From Comamonas resistens (GTDB lineage Bacteria > Pseudomonadota > Gammaproteobacteria > Burkholderiales > Burkholderiaceae_C): DNA of 64,000 bases. The notes under the pieces are model-generated. The model did no database searches, was not told the DNA's origin, and saw nothing but the letters and a program-made list of their open reading frames with translations. The position numbers and the translations under genes were made by a program. Positions 44,456 to 52,378 of the stretch are shown piece after piece. The stretch is taken from NCBI RefSeq assembly GCF_030064165.1, contig NZ_CP125947.1, positions 4,030,001-4,094,000 of the forward strand. Direction: 5' to 3'. Within the stretch, counting starts at the first letter, position 1. Each line of letters begins with the position of its first letter.

Positions 44456-44467
44456 CCGGAGACCCCA

Positions 44468-45661
44468 GTGCCTACAACCATCACGTTTTTTCCCGTCGAC
44501 AACGGGGACATGACCCTCATCAAGTTCGGCGATCTCGACGCGACGACTCTGCTGATCGACGTAAACATCAGGCAAGACGCCGACGACCCTGACGGGGAGG
44601 CGCGCGATGTCGCCAAGGATTTGCGCGAACGACTGAAGAAGGATGAGAACGGCAGGCCGTATGTCGATGCGTTCCTGCTGAGCCACCCGGATCAAGACCA
44701 TTGCCGAGGGTTGAAGCGACACTTCTACCTAGGGCCACTCGACAAGTACCCGGACGACAAGAAGGACGACAAGGACAAGAAAATCGTGATCCGCGAGATG
44801 TGGTCGTCCCCGATCGTGTTTCGACGCGCCAGCAAGACGCACACCTTGAGCGACGACGCCAAGGCATTCAACACGGAGGCGCGTCGGCGCGTGCAACTGA
44901 ACCGTGACAAGAATTTCGCCGTCGGGAACGGTGACCGCATTCAGATCATGGGCGAGGACATCGACGGAAAAACCGATGATCTCACTTCGATTGTGCGGAA
45001 GGTGGACACGCGCTTTTCAACGATCAATGGCAAGAGTTCCGCATTCTTTTCTGCGTTTCTTTTGGCTCCACTGGACGCCCAGGATGACGAGGAAGAGGAA
45101 GAGTGCCTGGTCAAGAACCAGTCCAGCGTTATTCTGAACATCACGTTGGCGGCTGACGCGCAGACGCCGGATGGTGCGAAATTCCTTACTGGTGGCGATG
45201 CTGAGGTGTTCATCTGGAACCGCCAGTGGCAACGCCACAAGGCTGAAGCAGATGTGCTTGAGTACGACATCATGCAGGCGCCTCATCATTGTTCCTGGCA
45301 TTCGCTGTCCTATGACAGCTGGTCCGACTACCGTGAAAAAGCCAAGCTCGATGCTGATGCTCGCAAGGCGCTTTCGCAGACCCGTGACGGCGCCGTCATC
45401 GTCGCCAGCTGCAAGCCGATTGCAGATGATGACAGCGATCCGCCCTGCATCCGTGCGAAGCGTGAGTACGTGACGATCGTGGACGAAGCAAAAGGCGAGT
45501 TCTACTGCACAGGCGAGTACCCCAGCGAAAAGTCCGTGGAACCGCTCGTTTTCACCGTAACCGCTCAGGGTGTGCAACCTCCCTCGAAGAAGGAGTCCGG
45601 ATCGAAGGCCGCTGCCGTGGTGACCTCTGCGCGCACCCCCATGCCGCACGGAGCATCATGA
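44468..45661 (+). CDS. ComEC-like metallo-beta-lactamase-fold hydrolase (MBL1)
   Basis: 397 residues from the GTG at 44468, with GGAG 7 bases upstream. Opens TTITFFPVDNGDMTLIKF; metal motif HPDQDH (His73, Asp75, Asp77, His78); then GAKFLTGGDAEVF and QAPHHCSWHSLS supply later ligands. This is the H-x-D-x-D-H variant of ComEC/Rec2 MBL proteins, often nucleases or phosphodiesterases. It carries an acidic insert (DAQDDEEEEE, about 203-212) and a disordered C-terminal tail of about 35 residues rich in Ser, Pro, Lys and Ala (ends PMPHGAS). The stop overlaps the E2-E1-JAB start by ATGA, so the two are made together. Substrate unknown. Confidence 0.85.
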   Translation: MPTTITFFPVDNGDMTLIKFGDLDATTLLIDVNIRQDADDPDGEARDVAKDLRERLKKDENGRPYVDAFLLSHPDQDHCRGLKRHFYLGPLDKYPDDKKDDKDKKIVIREMWSSPIVFRRASKTHTLSDDAKAFNTEARRRVQLNRDKNFAVGNGDRIQIMGEDIDGKTDDLTSIVRKVDTRFSTINGKSSAFFSAFLLAPLDAQDDEEEEECLVKNQSSVILNITLAADAQTPDGAKFLTGGDAEVFIWNRQWQRHKAEADVLEYDIMQAPHHCSWHSLSYDSWSDYREKAKLDADARKALSQTRDGAVIVASCKPIADDDSDPPCIRAKREYVTIVDEAKGEFYCTGEYPSEKSVEPLVFTVTAQGVQPPSKKESGSKAAAVVTSARTPMPHGAS

Positions 45662-47913
45662 CGGGCACCATCGCAGACGCACTGCATCAACTTCAGCGGC
45701 ATCGAGGCCTTATCCGCGTTGGCGAGCCAAGGACAACTGGTGCATCGACGGAGATTGAAGTCGATGTTGCGGTCCAACTGCCGAACAGGTCTCGGCGCAA
45801 TGGTATCTCTGAGACCGGAGTGCGCACCGTCGAGACGTGCGTGCTGGTATTCGGTAGTGACTGGCCCCTGTCTGCACCCGAGCCCTTCTTACGTGCGGAC
45901 TTCCCGCTCAACTTGCCGCACATCAACCCCCATCGCCAAGGCGAGTTAGTCTCGCCGTGCCTATTCGAAGGGTCGTTGAACGAGCTGCTGCATCGGTTTG
46001 GCCTGGACGCCGTTGTCGATCAGTTGATCGACTGGCTGCACAAGGCCGCGGCCGGAACACTCCTGGACCTGGAGCAGGGGTGGGAACCAACGCGCCGAGA
46101 CAGCTGTCCTTCGACCGTTGTATTCAGTGCCGAGAAGGTCGCGGCCGCCGCTCCCGCTGACGGCACGATTCTGGTGGTTCCCGCAGGCTACGTGACGATC
46201 GATGGCGGTCTGTACGCCATCATCAACGCCGAACTGACCGCACAAGTCGATCCTGTGTTTTATCAGGATGTTCACAACGACAAGCTGGGCAAATGGGGGA
46301 ACGGCCATGCCGCGGCCTTCATCGCGCGCGCTCCGATGACCGACGGCCTCCCGCATGTGATCGGACGCTATCAACCAGAGACAGTTGTCGATCTCGCGAC
46401 GCTGCTCGATCGAGCAGCGGAGCTTGGTATTGATCGCGACGCTTTGGCCCAGGAAGTGGACGGTTATTTCGGACGCTCAATCCTGGATATGCGACAGGAC
46501 TCGCATGGCTGGGTGCATGGTTTGTACGCGATTGTGATTCTGGCTGTGCAAAGGCCAGCGTCGCTTGTGGGCTCGCCAGGGAGGAGTGTCGAGGTATTGC
46601 CCTATGTGGTGCGCTATGAACTCAACGCTCAATCGCTCCTGGAGCGTAACGCCACGGTTCACCCGGCCTTTCACGCGCATGCGTTGTCTCCTGAACTGCT
46701 GGCAAGGACGTCCGGCATTCCATACGCAGCCACATCACAGCCGCTGGTCGTGCTCGGCTGCGGAAGCGTGGGATCGAAAGTCGCGATGCAACTGGGGCGA
46801 GCGGGCTTTGGTTCGATGACTTTCGTCGACAACGAACCCATGTCGCCTCACAACGCCGCGCGGCATGCACTCATTGAGCGGGCATCAGTTCTGGTTCCGC
46901 CTCGGAAGTCGGCGCTGATGAAGACAGCCTTTGAATCGCTGTCGCATCTTCAATCGCGAGCGTTCGACACCGACGCAGTGACTCTTTTGGTCGATCCGGA
47001 ACAGTTTGCGGCAACCGTTCCGCAGGATGCGGCCCTCATCGTGGATGCGACGGCGTCACTTCAGGTGCTGGCTGCAGAAACACAATCGGCAGCGTTGGAT
47101 CAATCCCCAGCCCGATTGGCACGGATCGCGATGTATGGTCAGGGGCGCTGTGTGGCGGTATTGCTCGAAGGAGCTGGCCGTGCCGGCCGAGTTGACGACC
47201 TCACGGCGTTCTTGTTCGAGTGCTGCCGGTTTGCACCGGAACTGCGTGCGTCGATTGCCGGCGAGACGTCTGAGCCGACTCGGATTTTCGTGGGTGACAA
47301 CTGTCATTCGCTGACGATGCCTATGTCTGACGCCGTTGTTTCGCGGTCGACGTCACTGGCCGGCCTGCAACTGGAACGATGGCTCGTTGATGGGCTTCCG
47401 AAGGAAGCGACGCTTTGCGCCGGAATCTCAGATGCCGAAGGCCTTGGAATGGCATGGACCCGCGCCAGCCTTGGCCCGACCACTGCGCTTGAAGTCGCAG
47501 ACGATGGTGGCTGGAACATTCGGGTCCTGTCCCCAGTTGCGCAAGCAATCCATGCTGATGCGCTGCGCTGGGGTGCTCTGGAAACAGGCGGCGCCTTGAT
47601 CGGCCGCATCTCGTTTGAAAATCGAACCATCACCATTGCAGGCCTTGTTGAGGCACCGCCTGACAGTGTTCGAGAGGCCGCCCGCTTCGTCCTCGGAACC
47701 AACGGGCTTGTTCAAAATTTGCGCGCCGCAAACGCGGCCTCTTTGGGGTATCTCGCCTTTATAGGAACGTGGCACAGCCACCCGAAAGGCGGCGCACATT
47801 CGGGTATCGACCGAAATACATTGCGCGGCATCGCCGAGGATGCTGGCGGCCTTCCGGCCGTGTCGTTGGTATGGACTCCGACAGGACTCACGTGTGCGGT
47901 GGATCGCTGGTAG
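45658..47913 (+). CDS. E2-E1-JAB triple-domain ubiquitin-like conjugation/deconjugation protein
   Basis: 751 residues. Residues about 1-115: E2/UBC-like domain with FGSDWPLSAPEPFLRADFPL, PHINPHRQGELVSPC and candidate catalytic Cys101. Residues about 115-345: a region I cannot assign. Residues about 355-560: ThiF/E1 adenylation domain with LGCGSVGSKVAMQLG (Gly367 onward), FVDNEPMSPHNAARH (N-x-x-R). Residues about 630-751: JAB/JAMM isopeptidase, Glu642 in ETGGALIGR, then HSHP (His706, His708) and Ser715-Gly-Ile-Asp718. So activation, transfer and removal are on one chain. CBASS type II has a two-domain Cap2 (E2-E1) and separate Cap3 (JAB); here all are fused and no CD-NTase is present. Fusions of this order have been noted in comparative genomics of prokaryotic ubiquitin-like systems. 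Target and modifier are unknown. Confidence 0.88.
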   Translation: MTGTIADALHQLQRHRGLIRVGEPRTTGASTEIEVDVAVQLPNRSRRNGISETGVRTVETCVLVFGSDWPLSAPEPFLRADFPLNLPHINPHRQGELVSPCLFEGSLNELLHRFGLDAVVDQLIDWLHKAAAGTLLDLEQGWEPTRRDSCPSTVVFSAEKVAAAAPADGTILVVPAGYVTIDGGLYAIINAELTAQVDPVFYQDVHNDKLGKWGNGHAAAFIARAPMTDGLPHVIGRYQPETVVDLATLLDRAAELGIDRDALAQEVDGYFGRSILDMRQDSHGWVHGLYAIVILAVQRPASLVGSPGRSVEVLPYVVRYELNAQSLLERNATVHPAFHAHALSPELLARTSGIPYAATSQPLVVLGCGSVGSKVAMQLGRAGFGSMTFVDNEPMSPHNAARHALIERASVLVPPRKSALMKTAFESLSHLQSRAFDTDAVTLLVDPEQFAATVPQDAALIVDATASLQVLAAETQSAALDQSPARLARIAMYGQGRCVAVLLEGAGRAGRVDDLTAFLFECCRFAPELRASIAGETSEPTRIFVGDNCHSLTMPMSDAVVSRSTSLAGLQLERWLVDGLPKEATLCAGISDAEGLGMAWTRASLGPTTALEVADDGGWNIRVLSPVAQAIHADALRWGALETGGALIGRISFENRTITIAGLVEAPPDSVREAARFVLGTNGLVQNLRAANAASLGYLAFIGTWHSHPKGGAHSGIDRNTLRGIAEDAGGLPAVSLVWTPTGLTCAVDRW

Positions 47914-47958
47914 GTGCAAAGCCACCGGCACTTTGTTGGCATAAAACAAGAGGGATGT

Positions 47959-49029
47959 ATGGCTGACTACTTCGAGATCGACTTTCTTGGCGTCGAAACA
48001 GCGAAAAGCGGGGACGCGATCACGCTGCGCTACTCGGTGAATGGCACCGAGGGCGTGCACGTTGTTGACGGTGGGTATCTGGATACGGGTGATCAGATAG
48101 TCGAGCATCTGAAGACGTACTATGGAACAACAGTCATCGACCATGTGATCCTCACGCACCCAGATCGCGATCACGCCAACGGACTACGAAAAGTCCTGGA
48201 GCAATGCACGGTCAGGAATCTTTGGATCAACCGGCCGTGGATATACGCGGACCAGTTGATCGATCGCTTTGAGACCTATGAATCGGTTGAAGCCCTGCGA
48301 CGGAAGTTGCGCTCAATCTACGATGCCACGGCAATTCTTGAGGATATTGCGGTGGAGAAGGGAATTCCAATCCATGCCCCCCTTCAGGGGCAGAGCATCG
48401 GTCCGTTCGCGGTCATGGCACCTACCCTGGGGCGCTACTTGGACCTGATCGTGGACTCCGCGAAGACACCGGAAGCTGTCGAAGAAAGTGCTTTTGATAG
48501 CGCGCTGAGCAGCATATTCCGGGCAGTGAAGGCCGCGACCGCCTACATCAAGTCCCTGTGGGGCGAGGAATATTTCCCGCCTGAGCCGACCAGTCGTGAG
48601 AATGAAATGAGTGTGGTGCAGTCGGCTGTCTTGAACGGTCATCGCGTCATGCTTACTGGCGATGCCGGGCGTGAAGCACTGCAGGAGGTGATCGACTACG
48701 CACCTTTCGTGGGACTCGCGCTGCCAGGTATTCGGTATTTCCAAGTGCCCCATCACGGCGGGCGACACAACGTTTCGACCGAAGTCTTGGATCAACTGCT
48801 CGGCCCACGGTTGAACAGTATGCCGGACAAGCACCATTGGAATGCCATATGCAGTTCTGCCAAGGCGGATGAGGATCATCCGCGGAAGTCGGTGATTCGC
48901 GCCGTATTGCACCGGGGTGGGCACTGGGCGGCAACTGAAAGCCAGAACATACGCATCGGGGCAGGCATCACCCGCGATGGCTGGGTGCCGATTCCCCAGG
49001 CGGCGTATCCGGAAGATCAAGAAAATTGA
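47959..49029 (+). CDS. ComEC-like metallo-beta-lactamase-fold hydrolase (MBL2)
   Basis: 356 residues from the ATG at 47959 (MADYFEIDFLGVETAKSGDA), with AAGAGGGA upstream. Metal motif HPDRDH (His67, Asp69, Asp71, His72) followed by ANGLRKVLEQC; GHRVMLTGDAGREAL and FQVPHHGGRHNVS provide the later ligands. Related in plan to MBL1 but without the acidic insert and tail, and with a helical insertion of about 100 residues (FETYESVEALRRKLRSIYDA onward). 45 bases after the E2-E1-JAB gene, in the same operon. Two different MBL proteins in one locus suggests distinct roles, one perhaps a nuclease effector. Confidence 0.85.
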   Translation: MADYFEIDFLGVETAKSGDAITLRYSVNGTEGVHVVDGGYLDTGDQIVEHLKTYYGTTVIDHVILTHPDRDHANGLRKVLEQCTVRNLWINRPWIYADQLIDRFETYESVEALRRKLRSIYDATAILEDIAVEKGIPIHAPLQGQSIGPFAVMAPTLGRYLDLIVDSAKTPEAVEESAFDSALSSIFRAVKAATAYIKSLWGEEYFPPEPTSRENEMSVVQSAVLNGHRVMLTGDAGREALQEVIDYAPFVGLALPGIRYFQVPHHGGRHNVSTEVLDQLLGPRLNSMPDKHHWNAICSSAKADEDHPRKSVIRAVLHRGGHWAATESQNIRIGAGITRDGWVPIPQAAYPEDQEN

Positions 49030-49405
49030 CAGCGCCTGAAGGCCAGCACCACTTTTCAACTGCCTGCTGACAACTTGGCCTGCATCCCGACGTTCCTTCG
49101 TCGGGCTCATGGGCTGCGCCCCGAGCTTCGTGCCGAATCGCAGTCATCCGGCTTCAAGCCCGGACGCTCTGATCTGGACTGACGCTTCGGACCTGCGCGC
49201 TACGCTTGTCAATACCGGGGTGGCTGCGTGGTGAGGTGTGGCGGCTTGCTGTTCCCTTCATCGTGCCACGGCGTGCTCGCCGTCAATGACTGCGCACCTT
49301 CGGCGCTTGCGGCCTGGCGGCCGTCTTCGATCTTTGACTGCTTGCGCTGCGCCGTGCCCTGCAAGGGCTGGGCAATTCCGCCCGGTAACCTTACAGGAGT
49401 TCACC
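49030..49405. other. Intergenic region after the MBL2 operon
   Basis: 376 bases. A hairpin CCCGACG-TTCCTT-CGTCGGG at 49086-49105 follows MBL2 by 57 bases and could end the transcript, though no T-run follows. The rest has words shared with the R3 ICE repeat (GGGCTGCGCCCCGAGCTTCG; CGGCTTCAAGCCC). A good AGGAG site serves the next gene. No gene seen. Confidence 0.5.
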
Positions 49406-49756
49406 ATGAACCACGCATTCATCACGGACGAGCAGCGCATCGTGCTGCTGGCCAACGGCCGCGAATCCTTGGAGAACCCGGACTTCGATCCGGCCCCAGT
49501 GGTCAAGCTGTTCACGCCGGATGCCGGCGCGACCTGGCTGCTGACCGAGATTGATCCCGATGACCACGATCACGCCTTCGGTCTTTGCGACCTGGGCCTA
49601 GGGATGCCGGAAATCGGCTGGGTCAGTTTTTCCGAACTGGCGACCGTGCGCGGGCGGCTGGGCTTGCCGGTAGAGCGGGATCTGCACTTTCGTGCCGAGA
49701 AGCGGCTGAGCGCCTATGCGCGCGATGCGCGGCTGGCGGGGCGTGTCGTTGTCTGA
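49406..49756 (+). CDS. DUF2958 family protein, copy 1
   Basis: 116 residues from the ATG at 49406 with AGGAG 8 bases upstream. NHAFITDEQRIVLLANGRES, PVVKLFTPDAGATWLLTEID, and LGLGMPEIGWVSFSELATVR define DUF2958, a common small protein of Tn4371-like ICEs and related plasmids with unknown role. A paralog lies at 57373-57720 (about half identical by eye). Marks the start of the ICE backbone after the cargo. Confidence 0.88.
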   Translation: MNHAFITDEQRIVLLANGRESLENPDFDPAPVVKLFTPDAGATWLLTEIDPDDHDHAFGLCDLGLGMPEIGWVSFSELATVRGRLGLPVERDLHFRAEKRLSAYARDARLAGRVVV

Positions 49757-49819
49757 CCTGGTTCTGGGGCGCCGCAAGGCGCTCCTGAGCGTTCTCAATC
49801 ATTTCAGGAGGTCAAGGCC

Positions 49820-50098
49820 ATGAGCAGCCACCACGACTACATCCTCGAAATCACGGCAGAGCATGATGCGTTCAAGCCGTTCCCACCGGAGAACGGCCAG
49901 CCCTTGCGCTTTGCGCTCGGCGACGCGGTGATCTATACCAACGGGTTTGGCGCACAGTTCCGGTGCCGCGTCACCGGGTTTTATCGTCCCAGCGGACTTT
50001 CGGGCCTGTACGCGCGCGGTGCGCGCTACCTGCTGGACTCGTCATCGCCGTGGATGCCGGTGTCGGAAGCCAGCCTGCGCCCCGACGACCCGGCCTGA
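49820..50098 (+). CDS. Small conserved ICE protein, hypothetical
   Basis: 92 residues (MSSHHDYILEITAEHDAFKP...), with AGGAGG 8 bases upstream. Beta-rich, soluble: PLRFALGDAVIYTNGFGAQF, RCRVTGFYRPSGLSGLYARG, ARYLLDSSSPWMPVSEASLR. It looks like an SH3-like barrel of unknown role. Same strand and 63 bases after DUF2958. Confidence 0.7.
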   Translation: MSSHHDYILEITAEHDAFKPFPPENGQPLRFALGDAVIYTNGFGAQFRCRVTGFYRPSGLSGLYARGARYLLDSSSPWMPVSEASLRPDDPA

Positions 50099-50099
50099 T

Positions 50100-50225
50100 G
50101 CCTTCGCGCCCCTGGCGGGGCGCTACGCGCTGCGCTTGCCTCCAGGGGAAAGCCCTGCGGGCTATCCCCGCCGCGCAGGCTTGGCGCCCCTCTCGCGCAG
50201 CGAACCGGCTGGTGCCGGATCGCTC
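50100..50225. repeat. ICE intergenic repeat R3, copy 1
   Basis: GCCTTCGCGCCCCTGGCGGG, GCGCTGCGCTTGCCTCCAGG and CCCCGCCGCGCAGGCTTGGC, then GAACCGGCTGGTGCCGGATC. Same series of words as at 55425-55640 and 56660-56850. Confidence 0.7.
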
Positions 50226-50240
50226 CCTTCATGCCGGACA

Positions 50241-50540
50241 TTACGATGGCACTTCGGGCGTGGGTGTGTCGGGTTCGTAGTCGCCCAGCCACTCGAAGAG
50301 ACGTTCGATATCGCAGTCCAGCTGGTTCAGCGTGGCCTGGGCCATTGCGTACCAGGTGGTGCCGTCGTCCGTTTCTTCGGAGGCGGACAGCAGGACGTTG
50401 AGCTGTGCGCGCCGTCCCAGCAGGCGCTGCATCTCGTTGCCTACCGTCTTGCGGTCGGTGGTCCAGATGAGGGTCGGCAGAAAGATGCCAGGCCCTTCTG
50501 CTCCAGGCGCAGGCGTTCCGGGTTGCATGGGATCGCTCAT
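50241..50540 (-). CDS. Hypothetical ICE protein
   Basis: 99 residues from the ATG at 50540 (MSDPMQPGTPAPGAEGPG); the longer frame to 50597 lacks a ribosome site. Pro-rich start, then a helical core (TVGNEMQRLLGRRAQLNVLL, AMAQATLNQLDCDIERLFEW) and acidic tail. Family not recognised. Opposite in direction to its neighbours. Confidence 0.65.
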   Translation of the reverse strand: MSDPMQPGTPAPGAEGPGIFLPTLIWTTDRKTVGNEMQRLLGRRAQLNVLLSASEETDDGTTWYAMAQATLNQLDCDIERLFEWLGDYEPDTPTPEVPS

Positions 50541-50687
50541 GGTGGTTCTCCAGAAGGTGGAGATTCCACGGTAGGCATTGGCCCGTGACCGGGCCACTCG
50601 AAATTCGCGCTATTTCGGGGGGATTTCGGGATCAGCGCCGATCGGCCGTGGCGCAGTCATGCGGGCGGGCTGCCTTTGAGCCGGTGC

Positions 50688-50909
50688 TTACCAGGGCTTC
50701 CAGCGCCGCTGGGGTGTTTGCGGCACGGCGCCGAGCAATTGGATCGGCGGCAGTGCATGGGGCGCATTGTTCCTGGGGAAGCGCCGGCGCACTTCGCATT
50801 CCAGTTCGTGCGCGAGGCCGCGTGCGTCCTTCTCGCCGCGCAGTGCCCGTTGCCGCCAGTCTCGGGCCTGGGCCATCAGTTCATCGTCTTGTAGGGCTCG
50901 TATGTCCAT
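50688..50909 (-). CDS. Small hypothetical ICE protein
   Basis: 73 residues from the ATG at 50909 (MDIRALQDDELMAQARDWRQ). A charged helical segment (RALRGEKDARGLAHELECEV) then a Pro/Arg-rich end. Similar short proteins accompany this region in related ICEs. Function unknown. Confidence 0.6.
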   Translation of the reverse strand: MDIRALQDDELMAQARDWRQRALRGEKDARGLAHELECEVRRRFPRNNAPHALPPIQLLGAVPQTPQRRWKPW

Positions 50910-51475
50910 GCCATTGCCATTTTGCCGATGGCTGGGTGGGTAGCTGTCCACGGGGATTTCATTGAAGTCATGTGGGCGTCCCCGGCCACCTGGGAGATGG
51001 CCGGTCGCGCTCTCGTGCTAGCGCATCGAGCCGCCTGCGGCGTCTCGCCCCCTTCGGGCTTCGATCGTTCCCTCACTCCGTTCGGCTGACGCCTCCGGCC
51101 CGGCTTCCAGCTTCGAGCCTGCGCGCTTCGCTTGCCGTGCGGTCGGCTTGTGGGATGGCCGTTGCCATGTCCAGTCCTCTTCCCTGACTTCATCACCTTG
51201 TCCGCGACTGTAGCCCGCGGCCGTGTGCCGTCAAGGCGCGCAGGGCCGTGTCCTCGGCTGCGCCTGCGGGCCGCCCCACCCTGCGCTTGTTTCCTTGACG
51301 GCCCCCGTCCGCGCGCTCCCTTTCGTCGCGGGCGATGAACTCAGGAAAGACGGTGGCAACAGGGCCAACCGGGTTCCTCGCGCCGACCGCACCGAACAGC
51401 CGAAAGGCTGGGCTTCGAATCTTGGAATCCGGTGTGCGGTTTTCTTCAACAGCCTTTTTGTTCAGGAGAAAGACC
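50910..51475. other. Long intergenic region upstream of the DUF932 gene
   Basis: 566 bases with no convincing gene. It holds R3-like words (CGCCCCCTTCGGGCTTCGAT; GCGCGCTTCGCTTGCCGTGC) and an A+T-richer part near 51400-51470 with AGGAGAA for the next gene. Overlapping reading frames on both strands here are compositional. Confidence 0.5.
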
Positions 51476-52303
51476 ATGCAACTCGCATCCCGCTTCGCTT
51501 CCCATTCCCCCGCATTGCGCAGCGACTCCCCGCTGTCCGATGACCAGATCCGCCGCGTGGCCCCGTCCATCTTCGCGGATGCCCCCCATGAAAGCCGTTC
51601 CGAGCGGTACAGCTACATCCCCACCGCCGCCGTGCTGACCGAGCTTCGCAAAGAGGGGTTTCAGCCCTTCATGGTGTGCCAGACCCGCGTTCGCAACGAG
51701 GGCCGGCGCGAGCACACGAAACACATGCTGCGCCTGCGCCACGCCAACCAGATCAACGCCCGCGAAGCCAATGAAATCATCCTGCTGAACTCGCACGACG
51801 GCACGAGCAGCTATCAATTACTGGGTGGCATGTTCCGCTTCGTTTGCAGCAATGGCCTTGTCTGCGGCGACACCGTGGGCGATGTGCGCGTGCCCCACAA
51901 GGGCGACGTGGCGGGCCATGTCATCGAGGGCGCCTATCAGGTGCTGAGCGGCTTCGAGCATGCGCAGGAATCGCGCGAATCCATGCAGGCCATCACGCTG
52001 GATGCCGGGGAATCGGAAGTGTTCGCCCGCGCCGCGCTGGCCCTCAAGTACGACGACCCAACCAAGCCCGCGCCCGTCACGGAATCGCAAATCCTGATGC
52101 CGCGCCGCTTCGACGACCGCCGCCCCGACCTGTGGAGCGTGTTCAACCGCACGCAGGAGAACCTGACCAAGGGCGGATTGCATGGCCGCGCCGCCAATGG
52201 CCGCAGACAGCAGACCCGCCCCGTGCAGGGCATTGATTCGGACATTCGCCTGAACCGCGCCCTGTGGCTGCTGGCCGATGGCATGCGCGCCCTCAAGGCC
52301 TGA
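51476..52303 (+). CDS. DUF932 domain protein
   Basis: 275 residues from the ATG at 51476 with AGGAGAA upstream. DUF932 proteins are encoded on plasmids, phages and ICEs; function unproven, some act near DNA partition or anti-restriction genes. Typical parts: RYSYIPTAAVLTELRKEGFQ, LRLRHANQINAREANEIILL, GGMFRFVCSNGLVCGD, FNRTQENLTKGG. It precedes the ParB gene by 75 bases on the same strand, as in Tn4371. Confidence 0.9.
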   Translation: MQLASRFASHSPALRSDSPLSDDQIRRVAPSIFADAPHESRSERYSYIPTAAVLTELRKEGFQPFMVCQTRVRNEGRREHTKHMLRLRHANQINAREANEIILLNSHDGTSSYQLLGGMFRFVCSNGLVCGDTVGDVRVPHKGDVAGHVIEGAYQVLSGFEHAQESRESMQAITLDAGESEVFARAALALKYDDPTKPAPVTESQILMPRRFDDRRPDLWSVFNRTQENLTKGGLHGRAANGRRQQTRPVQGIDSDIRLNRALWLLADGMRALKA

Positions 52304-52378
52304 CCCCCTCTGACGTGTTCCCCGCCGGAGGGGCGGTTTCCCCTCCATTCCCTTGTTTCACTTGATTGGAGATTCACC

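Noticed and set aside
44468..49029. CBASS type II assignment
   Set aside because: No CD-NTase/cGAS-like nucleotidyltransferase motif was found in any gene of the locus; only the conjugation enzymes resemble Cap2/Cap3.
50876..51196. 106-codon minus-strand frame
   Set aside because: Composed of intergenic repeat-like sequence and overlaps the start of the better-supported small gene at 50688-50909.
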